Source of the DNA: Chenggangzhangella methanolivorans
GTDB taxonomy: Bacteria; Pseudomonadota; Alphaproteobacteria; Rhizobiales; Methylopilaceae
NCBI RefSeq assembly: GCF_019797865.1
Contig: NZ_CP081869.1
Location: 5,160,501-5,224,500, forward strand
Direction: 5' to 3'
DNA: 64,000 nucleotides
Both the position numbers and the translations under genes were made by a program. The notes under the pieces are model-generated. The model worked only from the letters and a program-made list of their open reading frames with translations, was not told the origin of the DNA and did not search any database. Positions 47,056 to 56,415 of this stretch are shown in pieces; position 1 is the stretch's first letter, and every line of letters starts with the position of its first letter.

Positions 47056-48608
47056 TCGGTCCACCGGTAGAGCCAGGTCTCGCCGATGCGGCCGGCGTCG
47101 CTTTCAAGAACGAGGCGGAGCTCGCAAAGATCCTCGTTGGCCGGATCGAGCGTGAAGGCGACGCGGTAGCCCTTGAGCTCCGGATTCGCGAGGCCGACCA
47201 CGTCCCGGATCCCGCCGGCCGAGGTCGAGACGTTGGGACGGATCGACGCCGCGCGGGCCGGGTCGGCGACCGCGTCCCCGGCGAAGTCGACCACGAAGCG
47301 ACGACGGCGGTCTCCGGCCGAACCGGACGAGGTGCTCACCACCGAAGCGCCGCCGGCCCGGTCTGGCGGCGACCAGCACCAGTGCATCCGATAGGCCATC
47401 GAGAACGGCTGGCCCGGCTCGATCGCGCGCTTGGGGCGCCAATAGGCCACCACGTTCTCGTTGATGTCGGTGTCGGTCGGAATCTCGAGCAACTGGAACT
47501 GGCCCTCGCCCCAGTCGCCGATCGGCTGGATCCAGACGCTCGGCATGCGATCGTAGCGGCGGCCGAGATCGTTGTAGGGCTGGAAGCCGCGCTGGCGCTG
47601 CAGCAGCCCGAACCCCTTCGGATTGACGTCCCCGAACACGCTGATCTGGAGATCGCTCGGGTTCGACAGCGGCCGCCACACCCATTCGTCGTTGCCGGTC
47701 CACATCTGCAGGCCGTCGGCCCGGTGCACCTGCCCGCGGACGTCGTCGACCCCCACGCGGTCGTTCGGGCCGAACAGGAACATCGACGTCATGGGTCCGA
47801 CGCCGACATGCCTCAGCGGTTCGCGGGCGAACAGCGTCAGCTCGACGTCCACCACCGTGATCTCGCCCGGGCGGACGGTGAAGCGGTAGGCGCCGGCGAC
47901 GCGTCGGCTGTCGAGCAACGCATGGACGACGATCGCGTTGGCGCCGGCGTTCGGGCGCTCGATCCAGAACGTGCGGAACAGCGGAAACTCTTCGCCGTTC
48001 GCTTCGCCGACGTCGAGCGCGAGGCCGCGCGCCGAGGCGCCGAAGATCTGGCCGCGGGCGATGGCGCGGAAGATCGTCGCGCCCTGGAAGGTCAGGAAGT
48101 CACGGAGCTCGTCGGGCCGGTCGAGCGCCGTGCGGCCGGTGAAGCCCGACAGCGGGAACGGACGGTCGGCCGGAGGCTTGGGCGCGCGGCCGAAGTCGAA
48201 CCAGTCCTGGGACTCCGGAAGCATCTTCACGCGGCCGTCCTCGACCTGCGCGATCCGCACCGGCGAGCGGTAGATGAAGCCGCCCGGAAGCACGTCGAGC
48301 GCGAAGCCGCGGTTCTCGCCGTTCCAGACGGCGCGCTCGGGCTTCATGCGGATCGAGCGGAAGACGTCCTGCGGCAGCTCCGCGAAGCCGTTCGGCAGAA
48401 AACCCTTCGGCGCTTCGTAGCCGCGGCCGGCGAGCGAGCGCGCGGTCTCGAGCAGCGCGTCGGTCGAGAACGGCGTTCCGTCGGCGTGGATGTCGGGCGG
48501 CGGGGGCGGCGGGGTCTGAGCCTGAGGCTGCGGCGCCTGGGCGCGCGCCGTCCCGCTCGCGAGCGCGGTCGCCGCGACGGCGCCGGAGACGAACTCTCTG
48601 CGGTTCAT
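47052..48608 (-). CDS. mdoG: Glucans biosynthesis protein G
   Basis: 518 residues, starting MNRREFVSGAVAATALASG, a twin-arginine signal. A proline-rich linker (QTPPPPPPDIH) precedes the MdoG domain with YEAPKGFLPNGFAELPQDVF, GRAPKPPADRPFPLSGFT, and the C-terminal Ig-like part ending TWLYRWTE. MdoG acts in the periplasm on nascent glucans, probably in branching or release. It is followed by mdoH. Confidence 0.95.
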   Translation of the reverse strand: MNRREFVSGAVAATALASGTARAQAPQPQAQTPPPPPPDIHADGTPFSTDALLETARSLAGRGYEAPKGFLPNGFAELPQDVFRSIRMKPERAVWNGENRGFALDVLPGGFIYRSPVRIAQVEDGRVKMLPESQDWFDFGRAPKPPADRPFPLSGFTGRTALDRPDELRDFLTFQGATIFRAIARGQIFGASARGLALDVGEANGEEFPLFRTFWIERPNAGANAIVVHALLDSRRVAGAYRFTVRPGEITVVDVELTLFAREPLRHVGVGPMTSMFLFGPNDRVGVDDVRGQVHRADGLQMWTGNDEWVWRPLSNPSDLQISVFGDVNPKGFGLLQRQRGFQPYNDLGRRYDRMPSVWIQPIGDWGEGQFQLLEIPTDTDINENVVAYWRPKRAIEPGQPFSMAYRMHWCWSPPDRAGGASVVSTSSGSAGDRRRRFVVDFAGDAVADPARAASIRPNVSTSAGGIRDVVGLANPELKGYRVAFTLDPANEDLCELRLVLESDAGRIGETWLYRWTE

Positions 48609-48733
48609 GAGCCCTGCGGCCGCCGGACGAAACCGGCGTGGTCCCGGAGGAGGGCGCAGGGACGATGTCGCGGCGAATGCGGCAAAATCATAGGTCCGGA
48701 GCAGCGAACGGAGGGCGTGCGACGCAAGGCCTG

Positions 48734-49387
48734 TCAGGGCCGTCCGATCGGGTCGCCCGCATATCCCGTGGTATCGCAGGCGAGGCCGGCGTCCGCAAGG
48801 GTCGTGCAGGCCCGGTCGGCGTCTGCGCGGCTCGCGAAGGGCCCGGCCACGAGGCTGACGAGCCCGGTGCCGCCGCCCGTGCGCTGGATCCGCGGCGACA
48901 GTTTGCCGAGCTGCTGGGGATAGCGCGAAGCAAGCGACGACCATCGGCGGCGGATCTCGTCGGTCGTGCCGTCGTGGCCGATCAGGACGCCGATCGGACC
49001 GCCGGCGTCGGCGGGATCGACCACCACATAAGGAACGGTGCCGGGCGTGGTCGCCGCCGCGGACTGCTGCGGCCGGGCGATGGAGCCCGTGGTCTCCGGC
49101 GCGCCGGCCGCGCGCGAGGCGAGCCGGAATTGGCCGAAGCTGCGCTCGAGCGATGCGAGGCGGCCGGCGAGCTCGTCGCGTTCGGTCGAGAGCTTGGCGA
49201 CCTCGCTCTGCAACGAACGGTCGTCGGAGGCGACGAGGCGCTCCTGACGGTCCTGTCCGGAGGAACGCATCACGGTCGCCGCGGCGCCGACGAGCGCGAC
49301 CGCCATCAGCGCGCCCCAGACGATCGCGGGCGCCGCAGGCTGGAGATTGTAGGTCTCGACCTCCTCGTCATAAGGACTGCGGTTCAC
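48734..49387 (-). CDS. SPOR-like membrane protein
   Basis: 217 residues from a GTG (reads [16 protein letters not shown]). One membrane helix ([20 protein letters not shown]) is followed by a coiled coil ([20 protein letters not shown]) and a C-terminal SPOR-like domain with [24 protein letters not shown] domains bind denuded peptidoglycan at division sites. The frame is open to 49843, but the upstream part overlaps glmU. It is divergent from glmU. Confidence 0.78.
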   Translation of the reverse strand: MNRSPYDEEVETYNLQPAAPAIVWGALMAVALVGAAATVMRSSGQDRQERLVASDDRSLQSEVAKLSTERDELAGRLASLERSFGQFRLASRAAGAPETTGSIARPQQSAAATTPGTVPYVVVDPADAGGPIGVLIGHDGTTDEIRRRWSSLASRYPQQLGKLSPRIQRTGGGTGLVSLVAGPFASRADADRACTTLADAGLACDTTGYAGDPIGRP

Positions 49388-49573
49388 GCGGCTCTCCAAA
49401 AACCCTCTATTGCGAGGACGATAGCTGAGTCGCGGCGGCCGCGCGCGGCCGTCCCTCCTTCGTCGAGCCGGATGGCGGTTGCGGCCGGAGGCGCGACGCG
49501 CCACTGTCGCGCCGCCTCGTCGGCCCTGTCCTGTCCCCGCGGCTTCCCGCGCCGCCTCGTTCGAGCCCCTGCG

Positions 49574-50934
49574 ATGTCCGATCCCGCCGCGTCCCGCAGT
49601 TGCCTCACCGTCGTGCTCGCCGCGGGCGAGGGCACGCGCATGCGCTCGGCCCTGCCGAAGGTGTTGCACCGCGCGGCGGGCCGTACGCTGCTCGGCCATG
49701 TCCTGGCCGCCGCGCGCGAGGCCGGCTCCTGTTCGCTCGCCGTGGTCGTCGGGCCCAACCGCGAGGATGTCGCGGCGGAGGCAGAGCGGCTCGCGCCCGG
49801 CGCGCCGGTGTTCGTGCAGGCCGAGCGGCTTGGGACCGCGCACGCCGTGCTCGCGGCCGCGAGGCGATCGGATCGGACTACGACGACGTGCTGATCGTCT
49901 ACGGCGACACGCCGCTGGTGCGGCCCGAGACGCTGAAGCGTCTGCGCGCGCCGCTCGCGCACGGCGCCTCGGTGGCGGTGCTCGGCTTCGAGGCGCAGGA
50001 TCCGACCGGCTACGGCCGGCTGATTTCCGAAGGCGAAAGCCTCGTGGCGATTCGCGAGGAGAAGGACGCCAGCGAGGAAGAACGCGCCATCCGCCTCTCG
50101 AACGGCGGGCTGATGGCGGTCGCCGGCCGCCACGCGGTCGGGCTGCTCGAGAAGATCGGCAACCGCAACGCCAAGGGCGAGTTCTATCTGACCGACGTCG
50201 TGGAGGTCGCGGTCATGAGCGGGCTCGCGGTCGCGATCGAGCAGGCGGCGGAGGCCGAGGTGCAGGGGGTGAACACCCGCGCCCAGCTTTCGGTGGTCGA
50301 GGCCGAGTTCCAGCGCCGGCTGCGCGCCGCCGCGATGGAGAACGGCGCGACGCTGATCGCGCCAGAGACCGTGTTCTTCAGCCATGACACCAAGATCGGA
50401 CGCGACGTCCTGATCGAGCCGAACGTCTTCTTCGGCGAGGGCGTGAGCGTGGCGGACGGCGCGGTGATCCACGCCTTCAGCCACCTTGAAGGCGCTCATG
50501 TCGGCGAGGGCGTCTCAGTCGGCCCCTTCGCGCGGCTGCGGCCGGGCACGCGGATGGCGGCGGGCTCCAAGATCGGCAATTTCTGCGAGGCCAAGAACGC
50601 CGAGATCGGCGAGGGGGCCAAGCTCAACCATCTCACTTATGTGGGCGACGCCACCGTCGGCCCGCGCGCCAATCTCGGGGCCGGCACCGTCACCTGCAAT
50701 TACGACGGCGTTCTCAAGCACCGGACCACGATCGGAGCGGACGCGTTCGTGGGCGTCCATTCGGCGCTCGTCGCGCCGGTGAGCGTGGGCGAGGGCGCCT
50801 ATGTCGGCACGGGCTCGGTCATCATCGAGAGCGTGCCCGACGGCGCGCTCGCCATCGCCCGCGCGCGGCAGGTGACGAAAGAGGGTCGCGGCGCGGAGCT
50901 CAAGGCGCGGCTGAAAGCCGAGAAGGGCGGGTGA
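49574..50934 (+). CDS. glmU: Bifunctional GlcNAc-1-P uridyltransferase / glucosamine-1-P acetyltransferase (one frameshift)
   Basis: It starts [20 protein letters not shown], with the pyrophosphorylase motif [19 protein letters not shown] missing base near 49858 shifts the frame before [20 protein letters not shown]. The rest is normal: [20 protein letters not shown], then left-handed beta-helix hexapeptides ([20 protein letters not shown]). It makes UDP-GlcNAc for peptidoglycan and LPS. Total about 453 residues. glmS follows. Confidence 0.96.
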
Positions 50935-51027
50935 GAGGGGCGCTCGAAGTCGAGCTTTCCTTTCAACTCCCGCTAAGCCTTCCCGTGCTATGAGCCTCCA
51001 GCGGGACCAACCGGAGAGCGCCAACGC

Positions 51028-52851
51028 ATGTGCGGAATTGTCGGCATCCTGGCCAAGGACGCGGCCGCGCCGCAGCTCGTCGACGGGCTGAAGCGGCTCG
51101 AATATCGCGGCTATGACTCCGCCGGCGTCGCGACGCTCGAAGGCGGGCGCATCGTGCGCCGCCGCGCCGAGGGCAAGCTCCGCAATCTCGAGGCGCGGCT
51201 GAAGGGCGAGCCCCTTGCCGGCCACGCCGGCATCGGCCACACCCGCTGGGCCACGCACGGCGCGCCGACCGAGGCCAACGCGCACCCGCACGCCTCCGGC
51301 CCGGTCGCGGTCGTGCACAACGGTATCATCGAGAACTTTCGCGAACTGCGAGCCGAGCTCGAGGCCGAAGGCGCCGTTTTCGAAAGCCAGACCGACACCG
51401 AGGTCGTGGCGCATCTCGCAGCCCATGCGCTCAAGGGCGGCGCGAGCCCGCGCGAGGCGGTCGCCGCGACGCTGAAGCGCCTACGCGGCGCCTTCGCGCT
51501 CGCCTTCCTGTTCGAGGGCGAGGAGAACCTCCTCATCGGCGCGCGCCGCGGCTCGCCGCTCGCGATCGGCCATGGCGAGGGCGAGGTCTTCCTCGGCTCC
51601 GACGCCGTGGCGCTCGCCCCTTTCACCGACGCCGTGACCTATCTCGAGGACGGCGACTGGGCGGTTCTGACTCGCTCCTCGATCGAGATCCTGGACGAGG
51701 CGGGAGATAAGGCCGAGCGCGAGACGGTGCGCGCCTCGGTCGCTTCCGTCATCGTCGACAAGGGCTCCTACCGGCACTTCATGGCGAAAGAAATCGCCGA
51801 GCAGCCGGAGGTCGTGGGCCATACGCTCGCCCGCTATATCGACATGGCGGCCGGGCGCATCCGCCTGCCGCATGGGTCGGACTTCGACTTCTCGAAGCTC
51901 GACCGTCTCGCGATCTCGGCCTGCGGCACCGCCTATTACGCCGGCCTCGTCGCGCGCTACTGGTTCGAGAAGTTCGCGCGCCTGCCGGTCGACATCGATA
52001 TCGCGTCGGAGTTCCGCTACCGCGAGCCGCCGCTCGTCCCCGGCTCGCTCGCGATCCTGATTTCGCAGTCGGGCGAGACCGCCGACACGCTCGCGACGTT
52101 GCGCCACTGCAAGGCGCAGGGCATGAAGATCGGCGCCGTGGTCAACGTGCCGACCTCGACGATCGCGCGCGAGGCCGACGTCGTGTTCCCGACGGTCGCG
52201 GGCGTCGAGGTGGGCGTGGCCTCCACCAAGGCCTTCACCTGCCAGCTCGCGACGCTCGCGGCCCTCGCCATCAAGGCCGGCCGCGACCGTAAGGTGCTGT
52301 CGGAGACCGACGAGGCCAAGCTCGTCTCGTCGCTGATCGAACTGCCGCGGCTGATGGTCGAGGCGCTCCACCTCGAAAGCGAGATCGAGCGGCTCGCGCC
52401 GGTCTTCGCAAAGGCCGACGACGTGCTTTATCTCGGCCGCGGCACCAGCTTCCCGATCGCGCTCGAGGGCGCGCTGAAGCTGAAGGAAATCTCCTACATC
52501 CACGCCGAGGGCTACGCCGCGGGCGAGCTCAAGCACGGGCCGATCGCGCTCGTCGACGAGAACGTGCCCGTCGTCGTGCTCGCGCCGTTCGATCCGCTGT
52601 TCGAGAAGACCGCCTCCAACATGCAGGAGGTCGCCGCGCGCGGCGGCAAGATCGTGCTGCTGACGGACGAGGAGGGCGCGGCGCACGCCGGCGAAACGCT
52701 CGCCACCATCGTCCTGCCCAAGGCCTTCGCCTTCGTGAGCCCGCTGCTCTACGCCGTTCCGATCCAGCTCCTCGCCTATCACACGGCGGTGTTCATGGGC
52801 ACGGACGTCGACCAGCCGCGCAACCTCGCGAAATCGGTCACGGTGGAGTGA
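51028..52851 (+). CDS. glmS: Glucosamine-fructose-6-phosphate aminotransferase
   Basis: 607 residues. It begins MCGIVGILAKDAAAPQLVDG with the Cys2 nucleophile of the glutaminase domain, followed by GYDSAGVA, HTRWATHGAPTEANAHPH and the SIS domains (ISACGTAYYAG, SQSGETADTLATLRH, STKAFTCQLATL). It makes glucosamine-6-phosphate, the first step towards the GlmU substrate. The frame is intact, 93 bp after glmU. Confidence 0.97.
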   Translation: MCGIVGILAKDAAAPQLVDGLKRLEYRGYDSAGVATLEGGRIVRRRAEGKLRNLEARLKGEPLAGHAGIGHTRWATHGAPTEANAHPHASGPVAVVHNGIIENFRELRAELEAEGAVFESQTDTEVVAHLAAHALKGGASPREAVAATLKRLRGAFALAFLFEGEENLLIGARRGSPLAIGHGEGEVFLGSDAVALAPFTDAVTYLEDGDWAVLTRSSIEILDEAGDKAERETVRASVASVIVDKGSYRHFMAKEIAEQPEVVGHTLARYIDMAAGRIRLPHGSDFDFSKLDRLAISACGTAYYAGLVARYWFEKFARLPVDIDIASEFRYREPPLVPGSLAILISQSGETADTLATLRHCKAQGMKIGAVVNVPTSTIAREADVVFPTVAGVEVGVASTKAFTCQLATLAALAIKAGRDRKVLSETDEAKLVSSLIELPRLMVEALHLESEIERLAPVFAKADDVLYLGRGTSFPIALEGALKLKEISYIHAEGYAAGELKHGPIALVDENVPVVVLAPFDPLFEKTASNMQEVAARGGKIVLLTDEEGAAHAGETLATIVLPKAFAFVSPLLYAVPIQLLAYHTAVFMGTDVDQPRNLAKSVTVE

Positions 52852-52936
52852 CGGGAACGTCCGCCGAAGCCTCCTGACAGGACGCCTCCTCCAAAGGCCG
52901 CGCCCCTCCAAGAGCTCCGCCTTCAGGGGCGAGACC

Positions 52937-53185
52937 ATGGACAAGACGCGCGGCGCCGGGGTGAAGACTGGCGACTTCGTCTATCTGCCCGACATGCCTC
53001 ATTCGCTCTGGAACGGCGACGAGATCACCGTGCTGCCGGTGAACGGCGCGGGTCCGTTCATGCCCAAATACGTCAACCCGAATGGCGACCCGAGCGGCCA
53101 GTCAATGCAGCTTTCGCATCTCATTCGCAACTGCATCCGGGGCGATCAGTTGCGAATGAATTGCATAATTATTACAAATACTTAG
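52937..53185 (+). pseudogene. Possible cupin C-terminal remnant upstream of mntP
   Basis: VKTGDFVYLPDMPHSLWNGD followed by ITVLPVNGAGPFMPKYVNP resembles the second half of a cupin barrel, without the first metal-binding half. It opens after an ATG at 52937, and its last 25 codons run through the AT-rich palindromic region, so it is probably not a functional protein. Lies between glmS and mntP. It could also be a short real gene. Confidence 0.35.
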
Positions 53186-53190
53186 TATTT
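53123..53190. promoter_or_regulatory. Two palindromes in the AT-rich region upstream of mntP
   Basis: ATTCGCAACTG (53123-53133) and CAGTTGCGAAT (53147-53157) are exact inverted repeats with a 13-nt spacer. AAATACTTAGTATTT at 53176-53190 is a second perfect palindrome. Between them, TGCGAATGAATTGCA resembles Fur/Mur-type operators. mntP starts 87 bp after the second palindrome. Candidates for manganese- or iron-responsive control. Confidence 0.5.
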
Positions 53191-53276
53191 GACATGGCGG
53201 CCGCCGGGAGATACTTGCCGCGGGCGGACGGGCCATGGCGCGGGCCGCTCCCCGACTCTGTTTCGAGGCCGCGCCC

Positions 53277-53843
53277 ATGTCGCCTTTCGCGATCGCCCTG
53301 CTCGCCGTGGGCATGTCTGTCGACGCGTTGATCGCATCCGTCAGTCGGGGCGCGGCGATGGGGCGGCCGAGCTTCGCGGAGGCTGCGCGCACCGGCGTGG
53401 TGTTCGGCGTGGTCGAGGCGCTCACGCCGCTCATCGGCTGGGGCGCGGGCGTCGTCGCGAGCCAATATGTCCAGGCGGTCGACCATTGGGTCGCGTTCGC
53501 CCTGTTGGGCGCGGTGGGCGGCCGCATGTTCTTCCACGCGTTGAAGCGGAGCGGGGACGCCGCGCCCTCGGCGCCGTCGCAGTCCTTCGGCGTCCTGCTC
53601 GCGACGGCGGTCGGGACGAGCCTCGACGCCATGGCGGTGGGCGTCTCGCTCGCGTTCCTGCAGGCCAACATCGTGGTGATCGCGCTTTCGATCGGCCTCG
53701 CCACCGCGCTGATGTCGACCGGCGGCATGCTGGCCGGGCGTCTCATCGGCGCGCGCTTCGGGCGCTACGCCGAATTGGCCGGCGGCCTGATGCTGGTGGG
53801 ACTGGGGGCCTCGATTCTGTTCGAGCACCTCAATGCGGCCTGA
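53277..53843 (+). CDS. mntP: Manganese efflux pump MntP
   Basis: 188 residues from [21 protein letters not shown], with six membrane helices. The two conserved aspartate motifs are [11 protein letters not shown] and [14 protein letters not shown], typical of the MntP/YebN family, which exports Mn(II). The frame is open from 53235, but the conserved start is at 53277. The cytochrome b561 gene overlaps its end by 11 bp. Confidence 0.94.
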   Translation: MSPFAIALLAVGMSVDALIASVSRGAAMGRPSFAEAARTGVVFGVVEALTPLIGWGAGVVASQYVQAVDHWVAFALLGAVGGRMFFHALKRSGDAAPSAPSQSFGVLLATAVGTSLDAMAVGVSLAFLQANIVVIALSIGLATALMSTGGMLAGRLIGARFGRYAELAGGLMLVGLGASILFEHLNAA

Positions 53844-54408
53844 ACGGACGTTCCGCGACACGCCGGCGGCCTATGGCCGGGCGACGCGCGCTCTTCATGC
53901 GGTCACAGCCGCGCTGGTGCTGTGGCAGTTCTCGATCGTGGCGCTCTACAAGATCTTCGGCGAATCTCCCGGGCTCAACGCGGTCGCGAGCTTCGGGCCG
54001 CACGGCTATGTCGGCCTCGTCATTCCGGCCTTCGCGCTTGCGCGCATCCTTTGGGCGCTCGGCAACGCCGGGCGTCGGCCGGCCCTTCGGCCCGGCGTCG
54101 CCGGCGCGCTTGCGGGCGCGGCGCACAAGACGATGTACGCGCTGATGCTGATCGTTCCGACGCTCGCGGTCGCGCGGGTCTGGGCGAAGGGCGAGGGCTG
54201 GACCATCGGCGGCGTCGAGATCTTCGCCGTGACCGGAACGACGGTCCCGTTCGTGGTCGCGCTCGCCGACGCGCTCCACGGACCGTTGTCGTGGGTCTTG
54301 CTCGCGATCGTCGGCGGCCACGCCGCTGCGGCGCTGGCGCATTCCCTCGTGTGGCGCGACGACCTTGCGGGCCGCATGTTCGGAACGCCCGCCGCGAGCG
54401 GGCGCTGA
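53833..54408 (+). CDS. Cytochrome b561-family protein
   Basis: 191 residues with four membrane helices. [25 protein letters not shown] has the first haem-ligand histidine, and [22 protein letters not shown] and [16 protein letters not shown] carry the others. These small di-haem proteins pass electrons from quinol or superoxide in the membrane; the physiological partner is unclear. The frame is intact. Confidence 0.88.
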   Translation: MRPERTFRDTPAAYGRATRALHAVTAALVLWQFSIVALYKIFGESPGLNAVASFGPHGYVGLVIPAFALARILWALGNAGRRPALRPGVAGALAGAAHKTMYALMLIVPTLAVARVWAKGEGWTIGGVEIFAVTGTTVPFVVALADALHGPLSWVLLAIVGGHAAAALAHSLVWRDDLAGRMFGTPAASGR

Positions 54409-54423
54409 AAGGAGAGGGGTGCG

Positions 54424-54741
54424 TCAGGCCTTCGCCGGCTCTCCGCCCTTCTCCAGCATGATCCGGGAGCTCTTCTCGACGAAGTCGCGGATCGCGCCCG
54501 ACATCATCGAGAGCATCATCGGCACGTCGATGTCTCCGCGCACGACCGCGTCCTCCACCTCGATCGCCACGTCGATCGACTGGCCCATGGCCGAGATCGT
54601 AAGCGACAGGCGATCTTCCGCCGTCCATGTCGAGGCGACAGTTCCTCCGCCCGGTATATGCTTCTCGAGCGCGGGGAGGCCGTTTTCGATGCGGCGCCGC
54701 GCCTCCGACTTGCCGAGGCTGTGAGGAACTTCGAACTGCAT
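54424..54741 (-). CDS. Polyhydroxyalkanoic-acid-system family protein
   Basis: 105 residues from MQFEVPHSLGKSEARRRIENG. It has the pattern of the short PHA-granule-region family (TIGR02610): the N-terminal strand and basic helix, WTAEDRLSLTISAMGQSIDVAIEV, and VEKSSRIMLEKGG. The function is unknown. It is convergent with the cytochrome b561 gene, 15 bp apart. Confidence 0.82.
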   Translation of the reverse strand: MQFEVPHSLGKSEARRRIENGLPALEKHIPGGGTVASTWTAEDRLSLTISAMGQSIDVAIEVEDAVVRGDIDVPMMLSMMSGAIRDFVEKSSRIMLEKGGEPAKA

Positions 54742-54821
54742 GGGCGTGGGCTCCCTGGGCCAACTGTGTAGCGACACATAACACGACGCCGCGCTGGCGG
54801 CGACGAGGTTCGGAGGCGTGA

Positions 54822-55463
54822 ATGGACGCGGAGTTCTGGCGCGAGAAATGGCGGGAGGAGCGGCAGGGATGGCGGCAGGCGGCGCCCAATCCGCTGCTCG
54901 TCCGCAACCTGGACGCCCTGGATCTCGCAAAGGGCGCGCGGATCCTCGTCCCGCTCTGCGGCGACAGCGTCGACGTCGGCTGGCTGCTTTCGAGAGGTCA
55001 TCGAGTCGTCGGCGTCGAACTGGTGGCTTCCGCGGTCGAGCGCCTGTTCGCCTCTGCGGGCGTCGCGCCCGAGCTGTCCGACATCGGCTCTCTCAGAAAA
55101 TTTGCCGGCGAAGGACTTGAGGTTTTCGTCGGCGATCTCTTCGATCTCGACGCAGGGACGCTCGGGCCGGTCGAGGCTGTCTACGACCGCGCCGCGCTCG
55201 TCGCGCTGCCGCCTGAGACGCGCCGCGCCTACGCCGCTCATCTCGTCGCGATCACGGCTTGCGCGCCGCAGCTCGCCATCACTTTCGACTACGAGCAGAG
55301 CGCGATGGCGGGCCCGCCCTTCGCCGTGCCGGAACGGGAGGTGCGGGCGCTTTACGGCGGCGTTTACGCCGTCACGCCGCTTGAGAGCGTCGCCGTCGAT
55401 GGCGGCCTGAAGGGCTTTTGTCCGGCGCTCGAGCAGGCGTGGCGGCTGACGCCTGCTGCGTGA
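54822..55463 (+). CDS. tpm: Thiopurine S-methyltransferase
   Basis: 213 residues. It starts MDAEFWREKWREERQGWRQ, the typical TPMT N-terminus, with LVPLCGDSVDVGWLLSRGH as the SAM site, then VYDRAALVALPPETRRAYAAHL and a FDYEQSAMAGPPFAVP segment. Bacterial members methylate thiols and also selenium and tellurium oxyanion products. Divergent from the upstream PHA-family gene by 80 bp. Confidence 0.93.
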   Translation: MDAEFWREKWREERQGWRQAAPNPLLVRNLDALDLAKGARILVPLCGDSVDVGWLLSRGHRVVGVELVASAVERLFASAGVAPELSDIGSLRKFAGEGLEVFVGDLFDLDAGTLGPVEAVYDRAALVALPPETRRAYAAHLVAITACAPQLAITFDYEQSAMAGPPFAVPEREVRALYGGVYAVTPLESVAVDGGLKGFCPALEQAWRLTPAA

Positions 55464-55476
55464 TCGAACCGTCGTT

Positions 55477-56322
55477 TCAGGCGTCTGCGCGCGCCGCGTT
55501 CCTGGCGTCGACGAGCCGTTTGATCCGCTCGGCCGTGTCTTCGGTCGCGGCGGCGTAGACGATCATTCCGAGGTCGCTGCGTCCCTCGACCGCGAAGGAC
55601 GAGAAATCGAGCTCGAGCAGGCCGAGCTCCGGATGGCGCAGCCGCTTCGTGCCCTCGCCCTGGGCCACGATCGCGTTGTCGCGCCAGAGCGCTGCGAATT
55701 CGGGGCTGCTGTTCGTGAGTTCCTCGACGAGATCCGCGATCTCGCCTCCAACCCCTGCGCGCGCGGCGTCGGCGCGAAACGATCCCACGACGAAGCGCGC
55801 GACGCTCCGCCAATCCTCCTGCGCCGCCTTGACGCGAGAATCCCGGAAGACCAGCCGCAGGATGTTGCGCTCCCTGCGCGGCAGTTCGGCGTAATCGGTG
55901 AGGATCGCGGCCGCGGCCCTGTTCCACGCCACGACGTCCCAGGTCGCGGTCTTCACGATCGCGGGGCTGTAGGGCATCGCCTCGAGCAGCCGCTGCAGCC
56001 GCGGCGTCACGCCCTCGACCTTCCGGAACCGCGGCTCGGGCAGGTGCCCGAGGCCGAGCATGAAGAGATGCTCGCGCTCCGGCTCCGTCAGCATCATGCC
56101 GGCGGCGAGACGGTCGAGGACGTCGGCCGACGGCGCGCCGCCGCGGCCCTGCTCGAGCCACGTGTACCAGGTCGGGCTGATGTTCGCCCTCTGGGCGATC
56201 TCCTCGCGACGCAGCCCCGGCGTGCGGCGGCGGCCGGCCGGAAAGCCGAAGGCCGCGGGATCGAGCTTCGCGCGGCGGTCGCGGAGGAACGCGCCGAGCG
56301 CGCCGGAGCCTTCGAGCGGCAT
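55477..56322 (-). CDS. XRE-family transcriptional regulator with MmyB-like ligand domain
   Basis: 281 residues. The HTH (residues about 30-62) contains RRTPGLRREEIAQRANISPTW and the LEQGRG cap; the C-terminal MmyB-type PAS-like domain has AIVKTATWDVVAWNRAAAA and LRHPELGLLELDFSSFAVEG. Members of this group commonly repress a divergent short-chain dehydrogenase or reductase, as arranged here. Confidence 0.93.
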   Translation of the reverse strand: MPLEGSGALGAFLRDRRAKLDPAAFGFPAGRRRTPGLRREEIAQRANISPTWYTWLEQGRGGAPSADVLDRLAAGMMLTEPEREHLFMLGLGHLPEPRFRKVEGVTPRLQRLLEAMPYSPAIVKTATWDVVAWNRAAAAILTDYAELPRRERNILRLVFRDSRVKAAQEDWRSVARFVVGSFRADAARAGVGGEIADLVEELTNSSPEFAALWRDNAIVAQGEGTKRLRHPELGLLELDFSSFAVEGRSDLGMIVYAAATEDTAERIKRLVDARNAARADA

Positions 56323-56329
56323 AGGCGAT

Positions 56330-56372
56330 CCTGTCAGTGATTATACCAGGATAAGATCACTACTTTTACAGG
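56330..56372. promoter_or_regulatory. Nested inverted repeat between the MmyB-type regulator and the SDR gene
   Basis: The outer arms CCTGT (56330-56334) and ACAGG (56368-56372) surround AGTGAT (56336-56341) and ATCACT (56356-56361). It lies in the AT-richer divergent promoter region. Likely operator of the divergent regulator. Confidence 0.55.
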
Positions 56373-56415
56373 ATGGAGTTTGGGCCGATGTCTCGCCGCG
56401 GGCAACCACGGAGAC

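Noticed and set aside
45112-47070. Long plus-strand open frame opposite mdoH (652 codons)
   Set aside because: It is antisense to a clear GT2 glucosyltransferase and has typical shadow composition.
3200-49870. Programmed ribosomal frameshifting as the explanation for split genes
   Set aside because: The breaks are in unrelated genes, in both directions (+1 and -1), without a shared slippery site, and mostly in short homopolymers.
53190-53276. Manganese (yybP-ykoY) riboswitch upstream of mntP
   Set aside because: Some GC-rich pairing is present, but the conserved loop sequences could not be matched by eye.
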